Shown: positions 7,786 through 16,318, counted from the stretch's first letter. The stretch: DNA of 64,000 nt from Microvirga roseola (GCF_020866965.1 NZ_JAJATX010000007.1:85260-149259), one strand, 5' to 3'. A program made the numbers and translations. The notes: generated by a model from the sequence alone, not told the origin.

Positions 7786-8628
7786 TCAGTACGTGCCGAA
7801 CTTGAAGTTCAACTTGGCACGGGCCACGAAGAACTCGTTGTCCTCGCTGTTCCGGACACTGGCGAAGACAGGCTCCCGGCCGCCGGGAACGGCTACGCTT
7901 CCGATATACGTGCCGTTGTCCTCCTGATCGAGGTTCACCCACAGGCCTTCGAGGCCGATGGTTGCGCCCGAACCGAGGAAACCGAAGTTCGTCGGGATGG
8001 CCCATTCGACACCGCCGCCGATCACCCAGCCAGTGCGCACGTCATTGCCGTCATCCCCGAAGAGGAGGCCGTCGAACTCGTCGTTCGTATCGCCGCTGCC
8101 GTAGGCGAAGCCGCCGGTGGCGTAGACCAGCAACCGGTCGAAGGCTACGCCCGCGCGGGCGCGAACGGTGCCGAACCAGTCGATCCCGCCGGCCACGCCG
8201 GCCGCACGGAAGTCATAGGCATTTCTCCAGACCGCCGGGAAAACGGCCCCGTCACGGTCCGCGCCGAGATCCGCCCACTGAATGTCGGTCTCGAGACCGA
8301 TCACGAAGGAGCCGATCTGGTAGTTGTAGCCGATCTGACCGCCGCCGACGAAGCCGTCGCCGCTCTCGTCCGTGTAGCTGATCGTGCCGGCGGGCGAGCC
8401 CGGGCCGATCTCGCCGGCAGGGACGAAGACGCTTTCGTTGTTGTTCTCCGCCCAGCCATAGCCGGCGTTCACGCCCACGTAGAAGCCCGACCAGGTGAAG
8501 ACCGGCGGCGGCGCGAAGACCGGAGCCGGAGGTGGAGCCTGGACAGGCAGATCCGCAGCCGAAGCCGCCGGGGCGACAAGAGCCAGGGCCGCCGTCCCAG
8601 TCAGAAGATAGAGAATACGCTTTCTCAT
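7786..8628 (-). CDS. Outer-membrane beta-barrel protein, Omp25/31-like
   Basis: A 280-aa outer-membrane barrel protein. The signal peptide is residues 1-24 (ASA-AD), a Pro-rich linker follows, and then the WSGFYVGVNAGYGW motif that opens the barrel of alphaproteobacterial Omp25/Omp31-type proteins. The chain ends in FKFGTY, alternating and aromatic as in barrel C-termini. The ATG at 8628 was preferred over an in-frame start nine codons earlier because AAAGGAT sits about 10 bases upstream and the signal peptide starts there. Its role is structural or porin-like. Confidence 0.88.
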   Translation of the reverse strand: MRKRILYLLTGTAALALVAPAASAADLPVQAPPPAPVFAPPPVFTWSGFYVGVNAGYGWAENNNESVFVPAGEIGPGSPAGTISYTDESGDGFVGGGQIGYNYQIGSFVIGLETDIQWADLGADRDGAVFPAVWRNAYDFRAAGVAGGIDWFGTVRARAGVAFDRLLVYATGGFAYGSGDTNDEFDGLLFGDDGNDVRTGWVIGGGVEWAIPTNFGFLGSGATIGLEGLWVNLDQEDNGTYIGSVAVPGGREPVFASVRNSEDNEFFVARAKLNFKFGTY

Positions 8629-8740
8629 AACCGCTATCCTTTGTGTGAGGACCACGACGGCACTTTATGAAGTTTCCCCTCAGGAAGACTATGGCAAAGC
8701 TGCAACACCTACTTGCAAGGCGCCTGTAATTCCGTAAGAA

Positions 8741-8931
8741 AAAGGACTACTCCTTTCGGGTTTTACATGAGCGATACAGAGACATCTGCAATTAAGACGA
8801 AAGTAACGCTCGTCGGCGAGGATAAGCGATTTGACATCTCTCAGTTGCTATGCCCTACTATGCCTGTTTTCGGTGTGACACCCGAAGGCGAGGAGATCAC
8901 TCGGCCCTGCCCCACCCGGGCAGGGCTTTTT
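8741..8931 (+). ncRNA. Candidate small structured RNA ending in a terminator
   Basis: Successive stems are visible: AAAGGA-ctac-TCCTTT (8741-8756), CTCG-tcgg-CGAG near 8808-8819 inside CGCT/AGCG, TTCGGTGT paired with ACACCCGAA with one bulge (about 8868-8887), then a strong terminator. A possible -35, TTGCAA, lies at 8713-8718. No gene follows on the plus strand, so a riboswitch is unlikely and an independent small RNA fits better. No RNA family was recognised; the call is inference from structure only. Confidence 0.35.
8904..8931 (+). terminator. Rho-independent terminator, plus orientation
   Basis: GCCCTGCCC (8904-8912) and GGGCAGGGC (8918-8926) form a perfect 9-bp stem with a 5-base loop, followed by five T residues. 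No plus-strand gene ends just upstream, so it marks the end of an unassigned transcript. Confidence 0.8.
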
Positions 8932-8970
8932 ATGTTCCGGCGCGGATTTTCTAGGCTGCGGCACTACCGC

Positions 8971-9414
8971 TCACAGGTCGCCGAGAGTCAGTTGGCCCTG
9001 CCCTGCCGGTTTCTGCCCCTGGCGACGCTTGGGTGTGGCGGAGCGTGTCTTCTGCGTCCCCGCCGTCTTGCGTCCTGTCCGTCCAGCCATCCTAGCCTTG
9101 GCGCGGTCACGGGCCAGGGCCTCCGGCGCGGCGGGATTCTCGTCGAGCCATTTGCCCCGCTTGATCACCTCGTTGACCCGCCCCTGATTGACGCCGAGAG
9201 CAAAGGCGATCTCCTGCTGCGTCATCTCCGTGGTGGCATGGAGTTCCAGGATCTCCCGGGCCAGCTCAGGGGTCATCCTGCGGCCCGCGATCCGACGCCC
9301 GGGCGTGACGGAGCGCTTCTCCCGGTCCCGCTCGCGCAGCCTCTGCAGGATGGCGAGGGCCATGTGCATTCCCTGCTCACGCAGGGCATCCTCGAATTCC
9401 TTGAGCGTGGTCAC
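8971..9414 (-). CDS. Small HTH-domain protein with a basic C-terminal tail
   Basis: A protein of about 147 aa that I cannot name. A helix-turn-helix-like segment (TQQEIAFALGVNQGRVNEVI, about residues 65-84) suggests DNA binding. The last 40 residues are rich in Lys, Arg, Gln and Gly and probably disordered. The longer open frame (to 9591) would overlap the next gene upstream by 79 bp, so the GTG at 9414 (VTTLKEFE) was chosen; ATG codons a little further in are also possible. It is on the same strand as the pentapeptide-repeat gene, about 100 bp downstream. Confidence 0.6.
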   Translation of the reverse strand: MTTLKEFEDALREQGMHMALAILQRLRERDREKRSVTPGRRIAGRRMTPELAREILELHATTEMTQQEIAFALGVNQGRVNEVIKRGKWLDENPAAPEALARDRAKARMAGRTGRKTAGTQKTRSATPKRRQGQKPAGQGQLTLGDL

Positions 9415-9512
9415 GTCAGCGCACCCCCAGGCAAGCAGGCCCGAAACAGAAGGCCCTGGGAAATCAACGGCCAAGCTGGAATTTGGTTCACCCGCCCGCG
9501 TTACGGCGAGGT

Positions 9513-10262
9513 TCAGTCGCCCTCCTCGGAACAGGGCCAGTGCTGTGGTCTTGCCAGTTCGGCAGGCAACTGCGTCTGCGCATCGCCGCACGCAATATCG
9601 ATCTGCTGCTGCGTCAGGCCGGTCGCGCCGCTGAGGTCGGTTCCGGCAAACTGCGTCAGATAGAGATAAGCGCGGGTCAGGTTCGCACCCGTCATATCCG
9701 CACCGGCAAACCTGGCCCGTGAGAGATTGGAGTAGCTGAGATCCACCCCTGTAAGCTGCGCATTCTGAAAGACGACCCGCGCCAGTTCCGCCTTTGACAG
9801 GTTTGCGCCCGTCAAATCCGCGCCGCTGAAATCGGAACGGTTCAATTCGGCCTTCCTGAAGCTGGCACCCGCGGCCTTCACCTGCGCGAAATTCGAGCGG
9901 CTCATATCCGCCGTATCGAACATGGCGCCCGTGAGAACGGCCCGGCCGAAATTCGCTCTCCAGCCGAGCGCCTTCGTGAAGTCGGCCTTCGTCAAGTCCG
10001 CGCTCTCGAAGCGCGTACGGCTGACCTCGGTCTCATCGAGCCTTGCCCCGGCGAGACTGGAGGCTGCAAAGTCGCTCAGAGTGAGAAGGGACCGGCTGAA
10101 CACAGACCCCGCCAGATTCTCATTGGCCAGGAAAAGCCGCGCCTTCGAGCAGCCGGACCAGTCCACGCCGGGGCCGGGCGCATCCGAACACTTGGCCATG
10201 GCCGGCCCTGCAAGAACCGTCAGCATGAGCACGGCGCCACCGGCACGGCAGAACGGCTTCAT
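9513..10262 (-). CDS. Secreted pentapeptide-repeat protein
   Basis: A 249-aa exported protein. The signal peptide is residues 1-23 (AMA-KC), followed by a short Cys-containing segment and then about 30 pentapeptide repeats of the A(D/N)LXX type (for example ADLTG, ANLSK, ADMTG) over roughly residues 55-220. Such repeats fold into a right-handed quadrilateral beta-helix. Members mimicking DNA act in the cytoplasm, but the signal peptide places this one in the periplasm, where its function is unknown. Two cysteines near each end of the mature chain could form disulfides. Confidence 0.88.
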   Translation of the reverse strand: MKPFCRAGGAVLMLTVLAGPAMAKCSDAPGPGVDWSGCSKARLFLANENLAGSVFSRSLLTLSDFAASSLAGARLDETEVSRTRFESADLTKADFTKALGWRANFGRAVLTGAMFDTADMSRSNFAQVKAAGASFRKAELNRSDFSGADLTGANLSKAELARVVFQNAQLTGVDLSYSNLSRARFAGADMTGANLTRAYLYLTQFAGTDLSGATGLTQQQIDIACGDAQTQLPAELARPQHWPCSEEGD

Positions 10263-10449
10263 CGATCCCTCTCGATCACAACGGATACTGTCTCTTTAGG
10301 TGGCGCGCGATGGCTGCCGGTGGAGACCCTACCCCGAGATTTTCCATGCATGCTAGCCTTGGATTCTGCATGGCCGGATGCGTGAGACTCGACTCTTCGG
10401 AATAATGGCCTAGCTCTCTGCGCGTCCTTGTTCGTTGCGGAGTCGGACT

Positions 10450-10737
10450 ATGCGTCACCTGATGATCGTTTCTGCCCTCGTCCTGACCGGCATGAGCCTT
10501 GGCGGATGCAACACCGGAGCGCCCATGGGGGTGCTGCCGCGGGATCCCGTGCCCCCTCCGCCCTCCGTTACCGGCAGCCTGTCGAATCGCTCGGCGGCGG
10601 ACGAGAGGCCCAGCGTTTCGGTCCAGCGCCGGAGCAGGCTCAGTGTGCCGGATCGGATCGCCCCTCCGCGCCCATCTTCGCCCGAGATCGAGCCGGTCAT
10701 GACGGGACGCGGGGCCGGAGCAGGCTTCCGCTTCTGA
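10450..10737 (+). CDS. Small Pro/Ser-rich lipoprotein
   Basis: A 95-aa predicted lipoprotein of unknown function. The signal peptide ends in a lipobox LGGC with lipidated Cys20; the mature part is rich in Pro, Ser and Arg and looks disordered. The ATG at 10450 was chosen over TTG at 10435 because GGAG lies about 8 bases upstream and the signal peptide starts there. It is monocistronic, with hairpins and a terminator downstream. Confidence 0.7.
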   Translation: MRHLMIVSALVLTGMSLGGCNTGAPMGVLPRDPVPPPPSVTGSLSNRSAADERPSVSVQRRSRLSVPDRIAPPRPSSPEIEPVMTGRGAGAGFRF

Positions 10738-10740
10738 GCG

Positions 10741-10775
10741 CGAATCCGGGAAGCGCGTTTTCCGGTCAGATTCAT
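10741..10775. repeat. REP-like imperfect palindrome
   Basis: GAATCCGGGAA and TTCCGGtcaGATTC around GCGCG form an imperfect palindrome just after the lipoprotein gene. It resembles the dispersed intergenic palindromes of Rhizobiales; copy number cannot be judged from this window. Confidence 0.35.
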
Positions 10776-10803
10776 GGACGGGAATGCTCTCTCTGCATTA
10801 GGA

Positions 10804-10832
10804 GGTCTCCAGGTCGCCTGGAGGCCTTTTTG
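10804..10832 (+). terminator. Terminator downstream of the small lipoprotein gene
   Basis: AGGtCTCCAGG-tcg-CCTGGAGgCCT (10804-10828) is followed by T residues to 10832, a clear plus-strand rho-independent terminator. Confidence 0.85.
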
Positions 10833-10975
10833 CCGCATGAGGCTCCAAGCGCCTTGACTTCCCTTGGCTTCCGGCGCGAACGGATCTGTTCTCGTGTGCG
10901 CCAACTCGGCGGTACCCGGCCTTTCCGATTTGATGGTATAGGCCATTCCGCAACGTAAACTCTGGATCACCTTCC

Positions 10976-11638
10976 ATGACATGGGTCGAGGCAATCGGCT
11001 GGCTTGGGGCAGCGCTCGCCATTACCGGCAGCGCAATGAAGACGATCATTCCGCTGCGATGCGTCGGCATCGCGGCGAATGTGACCTCGCTGACCTATTC
11101 GTCCATCATGCATCTCTACCCGAGCATGACGGTCAATCTGATCCTGCTGCCCCTCAACAGCTGGCGCCTCTATCAGATGCTGCGCCTGATCAAGAAGGTC
11201 AAACAGGCCTCCAAGAGCGACCTGTCCATGGAGTGGCTCAAGCCGTTCATGACCCGCCGCAAGGTGGAGGCCGGCGAGGTGCTGTTCGCCAAGGGCGACA
11301 CTGCCACCTGCATGTTCTACACGCTGTCTGGCCGGTTCCGCCTGAAGGAACTCGGGATCGAGCTCCCCCAGGGCCAGGTCGTGGGCGAGATGGGCTTCAT
11401 GGCGCCTGACAACAGGCGCACCCAGACCCTTGAATGTCTTGAGAGCGGCGAAGTCCTCAGCATCTCCTATGACCAGGTACGCCAGCTCTATTTCCAGAAC
11501 CCGGAATTCGGCTTCTATTTCCTGCGCCTTACCAGCGAGCGCCTGTTCCAGAACATGGAGAGGATGGAGGCGGAAATCACGCGCCTTCGCGCCGCCGCTC
11601 CCGACGAGCCTGTCGTCAAGAAAGCCATGTCAGCTTAG
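10976..11638 (+). CDS. Membrane-anchored cyclic-nucleotide-binding protein, Popeye-like
   Basis: A 220-aa protein with three hydrophobic segments in the first 70 residues (about 5-23, 27-46 and 51-67) and then a cyclic-nucleotide-binding domain (about 80-190). The phosphate-binding cassette is recognisable as GEMGFMAPDNRRTQT, keeping the Gly-Glu and the Arg that contact the cyclic phosphate. There is no DNA-binding HTH as in Crp and no channel or catalytic domain. The order of three membrane helices then cNMP domain matches the animal Popeye (POPDC) proteins. It probably senses cAMP or cGMP at the membrane; its output is unknown. It stands alone on its strand. Confidence 0.75.
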   Translation: MTWVEAIGWLGAALAITGSAMKTIIPLRCVGIAANVTSLTYSSIMHLYPSMTVNLILLPLNSWRLYQMLRLIKKVKQASKSDLSMEWLKPFMTRRKVEAGEVLFAKGDTATCMFYTLSGRFRLKELGIELPQGQVVGEMGFMAPDNRRTQTLECLESGEVLSISYDQVRQLYFQNPEFGFYFLRLTSERLFQNMERMEAEITRLRAAAPDEPVVKKAMSA

Positions 11639-11675
11639 AATTCTTACAATAAACCTCAGTTTAGAATTTATCTAA
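11634..11675 (+). promoter_or_regulatory. Two Irr/ICE-like elements before the iron-transport genes
   Basis: TTAGAATTCTTA (11635-11646) and TTTAGAATTTATCTAA (11660-11675, with perfect TTAGA/TCTAA arms) resemble TTTAGAA/TTCTAAA half-sites of the iron control element bound by Irr in Rhizobiales. They lie 110-150 bp before the ATG of the iron-binding protein, in an AT-rich stretch. The match is by eye only. Confidence 0.4.
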
Positions 11676-11781
11676 CCTATTGAAATAACTTATTTTTTTA
11701 TTGAATCGGAATCGCAGCTGTGGTTCTTCCAGAGCCAATCGGGACAGGCTGTCCCGCCCAGTTGCTCCGAAGGATTCCACA

Positions 11782-12819
11782 ATGCTGAACTCCAAGCTTG
11801 CGCGCAGCCTTGCCCTGGGCGTTGCCGCCATGGGCATCTTCGCCGGAACGAGCCTTTCCGCGGCAGCGGAAGAAGTGCTGAACATCTACACCACCCGCGA
11901 GCCGGGTCTCATCAAGCCGATCCTGGACGACTTCACCAAGGAGACCGGCATCAAGGTCAACACGATCTTCCTGAGCAGCGGCCTCGAGGAGCGCATCCGC
12001 TCCGAGGGCGCGAACAGCCCGGCGGACCTGATCATCACGGTCGATATCGGCCGCCTGCAGGCTGCCAAGGATTACGGCGTGACCCAGCCGGTCAAGTCCG
12101 AGGCGCTCGAGAAGGCGATCCCCGCCGCCTATCGCGATCCCGAAGGCCACTGGTACGGCATCGCCCTGCGCGGCCGCGTGGTTTACGCCTCCAAGGACCG
12201 TGTGAAGCAGGACAAGATCACCTATGAAGAGCTTGCCGACCCCAAGTGGAAGGGAAAGGTCTGCATCCGCTCGGGCCAGCACCTCTACAACATCAGCCTC
12301 TTCGCAGCCATGATCGCCCACAAGGGCGAGGAGAAGGCAGAGGAGTGGCTGAAGGGCCTGAAGGCCAATCTCGCCAAGAAGCCCTCCGGCGGCGACCGCG
12401 AGCAGGCCAAGGACATCCTGGCCGGCGTCTGCGACATCGCCATCGGCAACACCTACTACGTCTCGCTCATGCGTAACGGCAACAACGAAGAGCAGAAGAA
12501 GTGGGGCGAGGCCATCAACGTGATCCTGCCGACTTTCGAGGACGGCGGCACCCACGTCAACGTCTCCGGCCTCGCGCTGGCGAAGAACGCTCCGAACAAG
12601 GCCAACGCCGTCAAGTTCATGGAATACATGGTCTCCGACGACGCTCAGCGTCTCCACGCCGAGGCCAATTCCGAGTATCCGGTGAAGGCCGGCATCAAGA
12701 TCCACCCGACCATCGCCTCCTTCGGCGATCTCAAGGCGGACAACGTGCCGATCGCCGAGATTGCGAAGCTCCGCAAGAAGGCCAGCGAACTAGTCGACAA
12801 GGTCGGCTTCGACCAATAA
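11782..12819 (+). CDS. fbpA: Iron(III) ABC transporter periplasmic binding protein (FbpA/FutA type)
   Basis: A 345-aa periplasmic ferric-iron-binding protein. The signal peptide runs to about residue 29 (AAA-EE), then comes the VLNIYTTRE opening typical of the family. The paired tyrosines that coordinate iron are in GNTYYVSL (Y225, Y226). The ATG at 11782 has AGGATT about 8 bases upstream. The permease gene follows after 40 bp. AT-rich DNA with iron-control-like boxes lies in front. It delivers iron to the FbpB permease. Confidence 0.92.
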   Translation: MLNSKLARSLALGVAAMGIFAGTSLSAAAEEVLNIYTTREPGLIKPILDDFTKETGIKVNTIFLSSGLEERIRSEGANSPADLIITVDIGRLQAAKDYGVTQPVKSEALEKAIPAAYRDPEGHWYGIALRGRVVYASKDRVKQDKITYEELADPKWKGKVCIRSGQHLYNISLFAAMIAHKGEEKAEEWLKGLKANLAKKPSGGDREQAKDILAGVCDIAIGNTYYVSLMRNGNNEEQKKWGEAINVILPTFEDGGTHVNVSGLALAKNAPNKANAVKFMEYMVSDDAQRLHAEANSEYPVKAGIKIHPTIASFGDLKADNVPIAEIAKLRKKASELVDKVGFDQ

Positions 12820-12859
12820 GCCAGTGACCACAACCTGACAGGAGGCGCTGCCGGAAACG

Positions 12860-14584
12860 GTGGCGCCATTTCCATTGAAAGCAACAGCAGCAGCCCCTCC
12901 CCTTTTCCGCCTTCCCGGCCGGCGCAGGACGCGGCGGTTGCCCTGGTGGCTAATGGCCGCCGTGGGGACGGTCGGGCTGCTGGTTCTGCTGCCCCTCGCT
13001 TCGCTCCTCGGCATCGCGGCGGAGGGCGATGCGGAGATCTGGCCGCATCTCATCGCCAATGTCCTGCCGGCGAGCATCATCGACACGCTGGCGCTCCTGA
13101 CGGGTGTCGCCGTCTTTGCAGGCTCCATGGGAATCGCGACGGCGTGGCTCGTCACGGCGCACCGATTTCCCGGTCGCGACATCCTCGTCTGGCTGCTTCC
13201 GCTGCCGCTCGCCGTGCCGACCTACATCACGGCGTACATCTATGTCGAAGTCTTCGATTCCGCGGGCCTCGTGCAGATGGCCCTGCGTGAGGCGATGGGC
13301 TGGACCTCCCGCTCCGATTACTGGTTTCCCGAGATCCGCTCGCTTCCGGGCTGCATCCTGGTGATGTCGGCCGTCCTGTATCCTTACGTCTATATCGCGG
13401 CACGGGCGATGTTCCTGACCCAGAGCGCCAGCCTGATGGAGGCGGCGCGCACTCTCGGGGCCGGTCGCTTCAAGCTCTTTCGAGTCATCGCGATCCCCCT
13501 TGCCCGCCCGGCCCTTGCGGTGGGGCTGTCGCTTGCCCTCCTCGAGGCCCTCAACGACATCGGTGCGAGCGAATTTCTCGGCGTGCGCACGCTGACGGTT
13601 TCGGTCTACACCACCTGGCTCAACCGTGGCAGCCTCGCAGGAGCGGCGCAGATCGCCTGCGTGATGCTCGCCTTCGTGGTGGCGCTGATCCTTATCGAGC
13701 GCCACGGCCGGCGCGACAGGCGCTACACGCTTTCCACCAAGCGGCCGCGGATCGTGCAGCCGGTCCCCCTTTCCGGCCGCCAGGCATGGATTGCGACAAC
13801 CCTCTGCGCCCTCCCCGTGACCTTGGGCTTCATCCTGCCAACTGCGTTCCTGCTGCGGGAGACCTTGCGCGGCGGACTCACCCGCCAGTTGGACGCGGCC
13901 TTCCTGTCCCACCTGACGACCACCATCGGCCTTTCAGCCGCGGCAACATTGGCCGCCCTCGCTCTCGCCATCATGCTGGTCTCGGCCGCGCGGCTCGCGA
14001 GGACCTCCCTCACCCGAGGCTCGCTCTTCCTGGCGGGCCTGGGGTATGCGGTTCCGGGCACCGTTCTGGCCCTGGGGCTCATGACGCCCCTGATCGCCTT
14101 CGACACCCTGATCGGCAATCTCTGGCGGAGTCTCACGGGCGAGCGCATCGGGCTGCTCCTGATGGGCGCGGCGGGCGGGATCATCATCGCCTACGTGATC
14201 CGGTTCCTGCCAATCGCCACCGGCTCTCTTTCCGCCGGCATGGACCGGGTTTCCCCAGGGCTCGAGGATGCGGCCCGCACTCTCGGCGCCTCCCGGAAGG
14301 ACCTCGTCCGAAGGATCCAGCTGCCGCTCATGCGGCCTGCTTTGGCGAGTGCAGCGCTCCTCGTCTTCGTGGACTGCATCAAGGAGCTGCCGGCGACGCT
14401 GCTGCTGCGGCCCCTCAACACCGAAACCCTGGCGACGCTCGTCTATGGCTATGCCGCGCGGGGCACATTCGAGAACGGCTCGCTGGCCGCCCTCGTCATC
14501 GTCCTGGTCGGGCTCGTTCCCGTCACCCAGTTGGTGCGCGGCGCCGAGATGCGGCTGAAGGCCTCCGGCAGCGCCAGCCCATAA
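12860..14584 (+). CDS. fbpB: Iron(III) ABC transporter permease (FbpB type)
   Basis: A 574-aa inner-membrane permease with two fused binding-protein-dependent transport domains, about 12 helices in total. Each half has its EAA coupling loop, seen as EAARTLGAGRFKLFRVIAIPLARP (split around residue 200) and EDAARTLGASRKDLVRRIQLP (around residue 475). The start is GTG; AGGAGG lies 15 bases upstream, rather far, so the start is not certain. No ATPase gene follows: scoB is next and on the opposite strand, so the ATP-binding subunit must be encoded elsewhere. Confidence 0.92.
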   Translation: MAPFPLKATAAAPPLFRLPGRRRTRRLPWWLMAAVGTVGLLVLLPLASLLGIAAEGDAEIWPHLIANVLPASIIDTLALLTGVAVFAGSMGIATAWLVTAHRFPGRDILVWLLPLPLAVPTYITAYIYVEVFDSAGLVQMALREAMGWTSRSDYWFPEIRSLPGCILVMSAVLYPYVYIAARAMFLTQSASLMEAARTLGAGRFKLFRVIAIPLARPALAVGLSLALLEALNDIGASEFLGVRTLTVSVYTTWLNRGSLAGAAQIACVMLAFVVALILIERHGRRDRRYTLSTKRPRIVQPVPLSGRQAWIATTLCALPVTLGFILPTAFLLRETLRGGLTRQLDAAFLSHLTTTIGLSAAATLAALALAIMLVSAARLARTSLTRGSLFLAGLGYAVPGTVLALGLMTPLIAFDTLIGNLWRSLTGERIGLLLMGAAGGIIIAYVIRFLPIATGSLSAGMDRVSPGLEDAARTLGASRKDLVRRIQLPLMRPALASAALLVFVDCIKELPATLLLRPLNTETLATLVYGYAARGTFENGSLAALVIVLVGLVPVTQLVRGAEMRLKASGSASP

Positions 14585-14589
14585 AGGAA

Positions 14590-14609
14590 AAGCGGCCCGA
14601 AGGCCGCTT
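14590..14609. terminator. Bidirectional hairpin between convergent fbpB and scoB
   Basis: AAGCGGCC-cgaa-GGCCGCTT forms an 8-bp stem between the two stop codons. Poor T-tracts follow on either side (TCTCGTCT on plus, TTCCTTTAT on minus), so it is probably a weak two-way terminator. Confidence 0.55.
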
Positions 14610-14634
14610 CTCGTCTCATCCCGATTCTGGCCGA

Positions 14635-15315
14635 TCAAGCCGCGCTGGACTGCTTGCCGTCCAGGGCAACCTTGAACGCGGCCTGCGTCTTCGCCTTGAT
14701 CTCATCGAGCGTGACGCCGTCGGCGAGCTCGATGAGGGTCATTCCGGAGCCGCCCTTCTTGTCGATGCTGAACACACCGAGATCGGTGATCACCATGTCG
14801 ACCACGCCTGCGCCGGTGAGCGGCAGCGTGCAGGCCTTCAGCAGCTTCGGATCCTCCGAGCCGTCCTTGCCCTTGGCCACGTGCTCCATGACCACGACGA
14901 CGCGCTTGACGCCCGCCACGAGGTCCATGGCGCCGCCCATGCCTTTCACCATCTTGCCTGGGATCATCCAGTTGGCGAGGTCCCCGTTCTCGGCCACCTG
15001 CATGGCGCCGAGGATGGAGAGATCGATGTGGCCGCCGCGGATCATGGCAAAGGAATCAGCAGAGGAGAAATAGCTCGTCGTCGGCAGTTCGGTGATCGTC
15101 TGCTTGCCGGCGTTGATCAGGTCGGCATCCTCCTCGCCCTCGAACGGGAATGGCCCCATGCCGAGCATGCCGTTCTCGGACTGCAGCTGAACCCGCATGC
15201 CCTTGGGGATGTAGTTCGACACCAGCGTCGGGATGCCGATGCCGAGATTCACGTAATAGCCGTCGCGCAGCTCCTTCGCCGCGCGGGCGGCCATCTGTTC
15301 ACGGGTCCATGCCAT
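14635..15315 (-). CDS. scoB: 3-oxoacid CoA-transferase subunit B
   Basis: Beta subunit, 226 aa, of a succinyl-CoA:3-oxoacid (acetoacetate) CoA-transferase, which moves CoA from succinyl-CoA to acetoacetate for ketone-body or polyhydroxybutyrate-derived carbon use. The active-site glutamate that forms the CoA thioester is E47 in the conserved SENGMLG motif; GIGIPT upstream and GAMQV, GGAMDL are also conserved. Its start shares one base with the stop region of scoA, so the pair is coupled. It could also act on 3-oxoadipate, but no protocatechuate genes are nearby. Confidence 0.93.
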   Translation of the reverse strand: MAWTREQMAARAAKELRDGYYVNLGIGIPTLVSNYIPKGMRVQLQSENGMLGMGPFPFEGEEDADLINAGKQTITELPTTSYFSSADSFAMIRGGHIDLSILGAMQVAENGDLANWMIPGKMVKGMGGAMDLVAGVKRVVVVMEHVAKGKDGSEDPKLLKACTLPLTGAGVVDMVITDLGVFSIDKKGGSGMTLIELADGVTLDEIKAKTQAAFKVALDGKQSSAA

Positions 15316-16028
15316 TAGACTGCCTCCTCCGCGCGCTTGCGGGTCGTACGCTGCTCGATGTGTTTGACCGGGTTCGGCACATGCACGAGGCGCTTCACGA
15401 AGATTCCCGGCGTGTGAATGGTGTCCGGGTCGATCTCACCGGCCGGCACCAGGTGCTCGACCTCGGCGACGGTCAGCCGCGAGGCGGAGGCCATCATCGG
15501 GTTGAAGTTGCGGGCCGTCTTCCGGTAGACGAGGTTGCCTTCCGTGTCGCCCTTCCAGGCGTGGACGATGGAAATATCGGCGAAGAGCCCCGTCTCCATG
15601 ACATATTTCTCGCCGTTGAACTCGCGGACCTCCTTGCCCTCGGCGATGAGGGTGCCGACGCCGGTCTTGGTGTAGAAGGCCGGGATGCCTGCCCCGCCCG
15701 CGCGGATGCGCTCGGCCAGCGTCCCTTGCGGGTTGAACTCCAGCTCCAGCTCCCCGGAGAGATATTGCTGGGCGAAGAGCTTGTTCTCGCCCACATAGGA
15801 CGAGATCATCTTCTTGATCTGCCGGGTCTCCAGCAGCCGGCCGAGACCGGCGCCGTCCACGCCCGCATTGTTGGAGATGAAGGTCAGGTCCTTCGCCCCC
15901 GAATCACGGATCGCTTCGATCAGCGCCTCCGGAATGCCGCAAAGGCCGAAGCCGCCGGCCATGATGGTCATGCCATCCTTCACCAGACCAGCCAGCGCCG
16001 AGCGCGCATCGCTGTAAACCTTATCCAT
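15315..16028 (-). CDS. scoA: 3-oxoacid CoA-transferase subunit A
   Basis: Alpha subunit, 237 aa, partner of ScoB in the CoA-transferase heterocomplex. The glycine-rich GGFGLCG motif (residues 25-31), the oxyanion-hole region of the family, and the SNNAG motif (about 52-56) are intact. It ends directly against scoB (one-base contact), which indicates translational coupling. Palindromes in the 290-bp leader may be regulatory. Confidence 0.93.
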   Translation of the reverse strand: MDKVYSDARSALAGLVKDGMTIMAGGFGLCGIPEALIEAIRDSGAKDLTFISNNAGVDGAGLGRLLETRQIKKMISSYVGENKLFAQQYLSGELELEFNPQGTLAERIRAGGAGIPAFYTKTGVGTLIAEGKEVREFNGEKYVMETGLFADISIVHAWKGDTEGNLVYRKTARNFNPMMASASRLTVAEVEHLVPAGEIDPDTIHTPGIFVKRLVHVPNPVKHIEQRTTRKRAEEAV

Positions 16029-16064
16029 TCAATCCTCTCCCGAGCATTCCCCGCTCTTGTAGAA

Positions 16065-16094
16065 GCTCTTAGAGCCGTTTCCACCAGGGTGGAA
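16065..16094. promoter_or_regulatory. Two palindromes upstream of scoAB
   Basis: GCTCTTAGAGC (16065-16075) and TTCCACC-ag-GGTGGAA (16079-16094, perfect 7-bp arms) lie side by side 37-66 bp before the scoA start. They are good size for a dimeric regulator site, but no regulator gene is adjacent. The rest of the 290-bp interval up to the AsmA gene shows nothing else clear. Confidence 0.4.
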
Positions 16095-16318
16095 TTACCT
16101 CTTTCGTTTGGTACGCCTCCCGTTCCCGAGCGGCAACCAGATCCGCCCCGCCCGAGCACGGTCCGGTGCGACTGAGCGCCACCCTGCAGCCCGGCCTCAT
16201 TTTAGACAATCCCTTCGTGTGGATATATGGAAACGGTCCATGGCTCAGGCCTCCCCGGACTGTCATTCTCCCACCACCGCTTGTGATGCGGGGCACAAGG
16301 TTTCATAAGCTCAAATCC

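Larger units (their letters stand above)
8629..8970. other. Gene-free 342-bp interval with a structured-RNA candidate
   Basis: This interval separates the barrel gene from the HTH gene, both on the minus strand. Nothing coding is convincing: an open plus frame from 8713 runs on to 9663 antisense to real genes and does not stop near the terminator. The interval is AT-richer than its surroundings and carries the hairpins and plus-strand terminator described separately. Confidence 0.6.

Noticed and set aside
8713..9663. 316-aa plus-strand open frame across the hairpin region
   Set aside because: It runs through a strong terminator and antisense to the HTH and pentapeptide genes, with no domain. 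The short N-terminal part is unusual but does not end before the terminator.
10276..10458. 60-aa minus-strand frame between the pentapeptide and lipoprotein genes
   Set aside because: It has no ribosome-binding site and no recognisable feature, and it overlaps the lipoprotein start.
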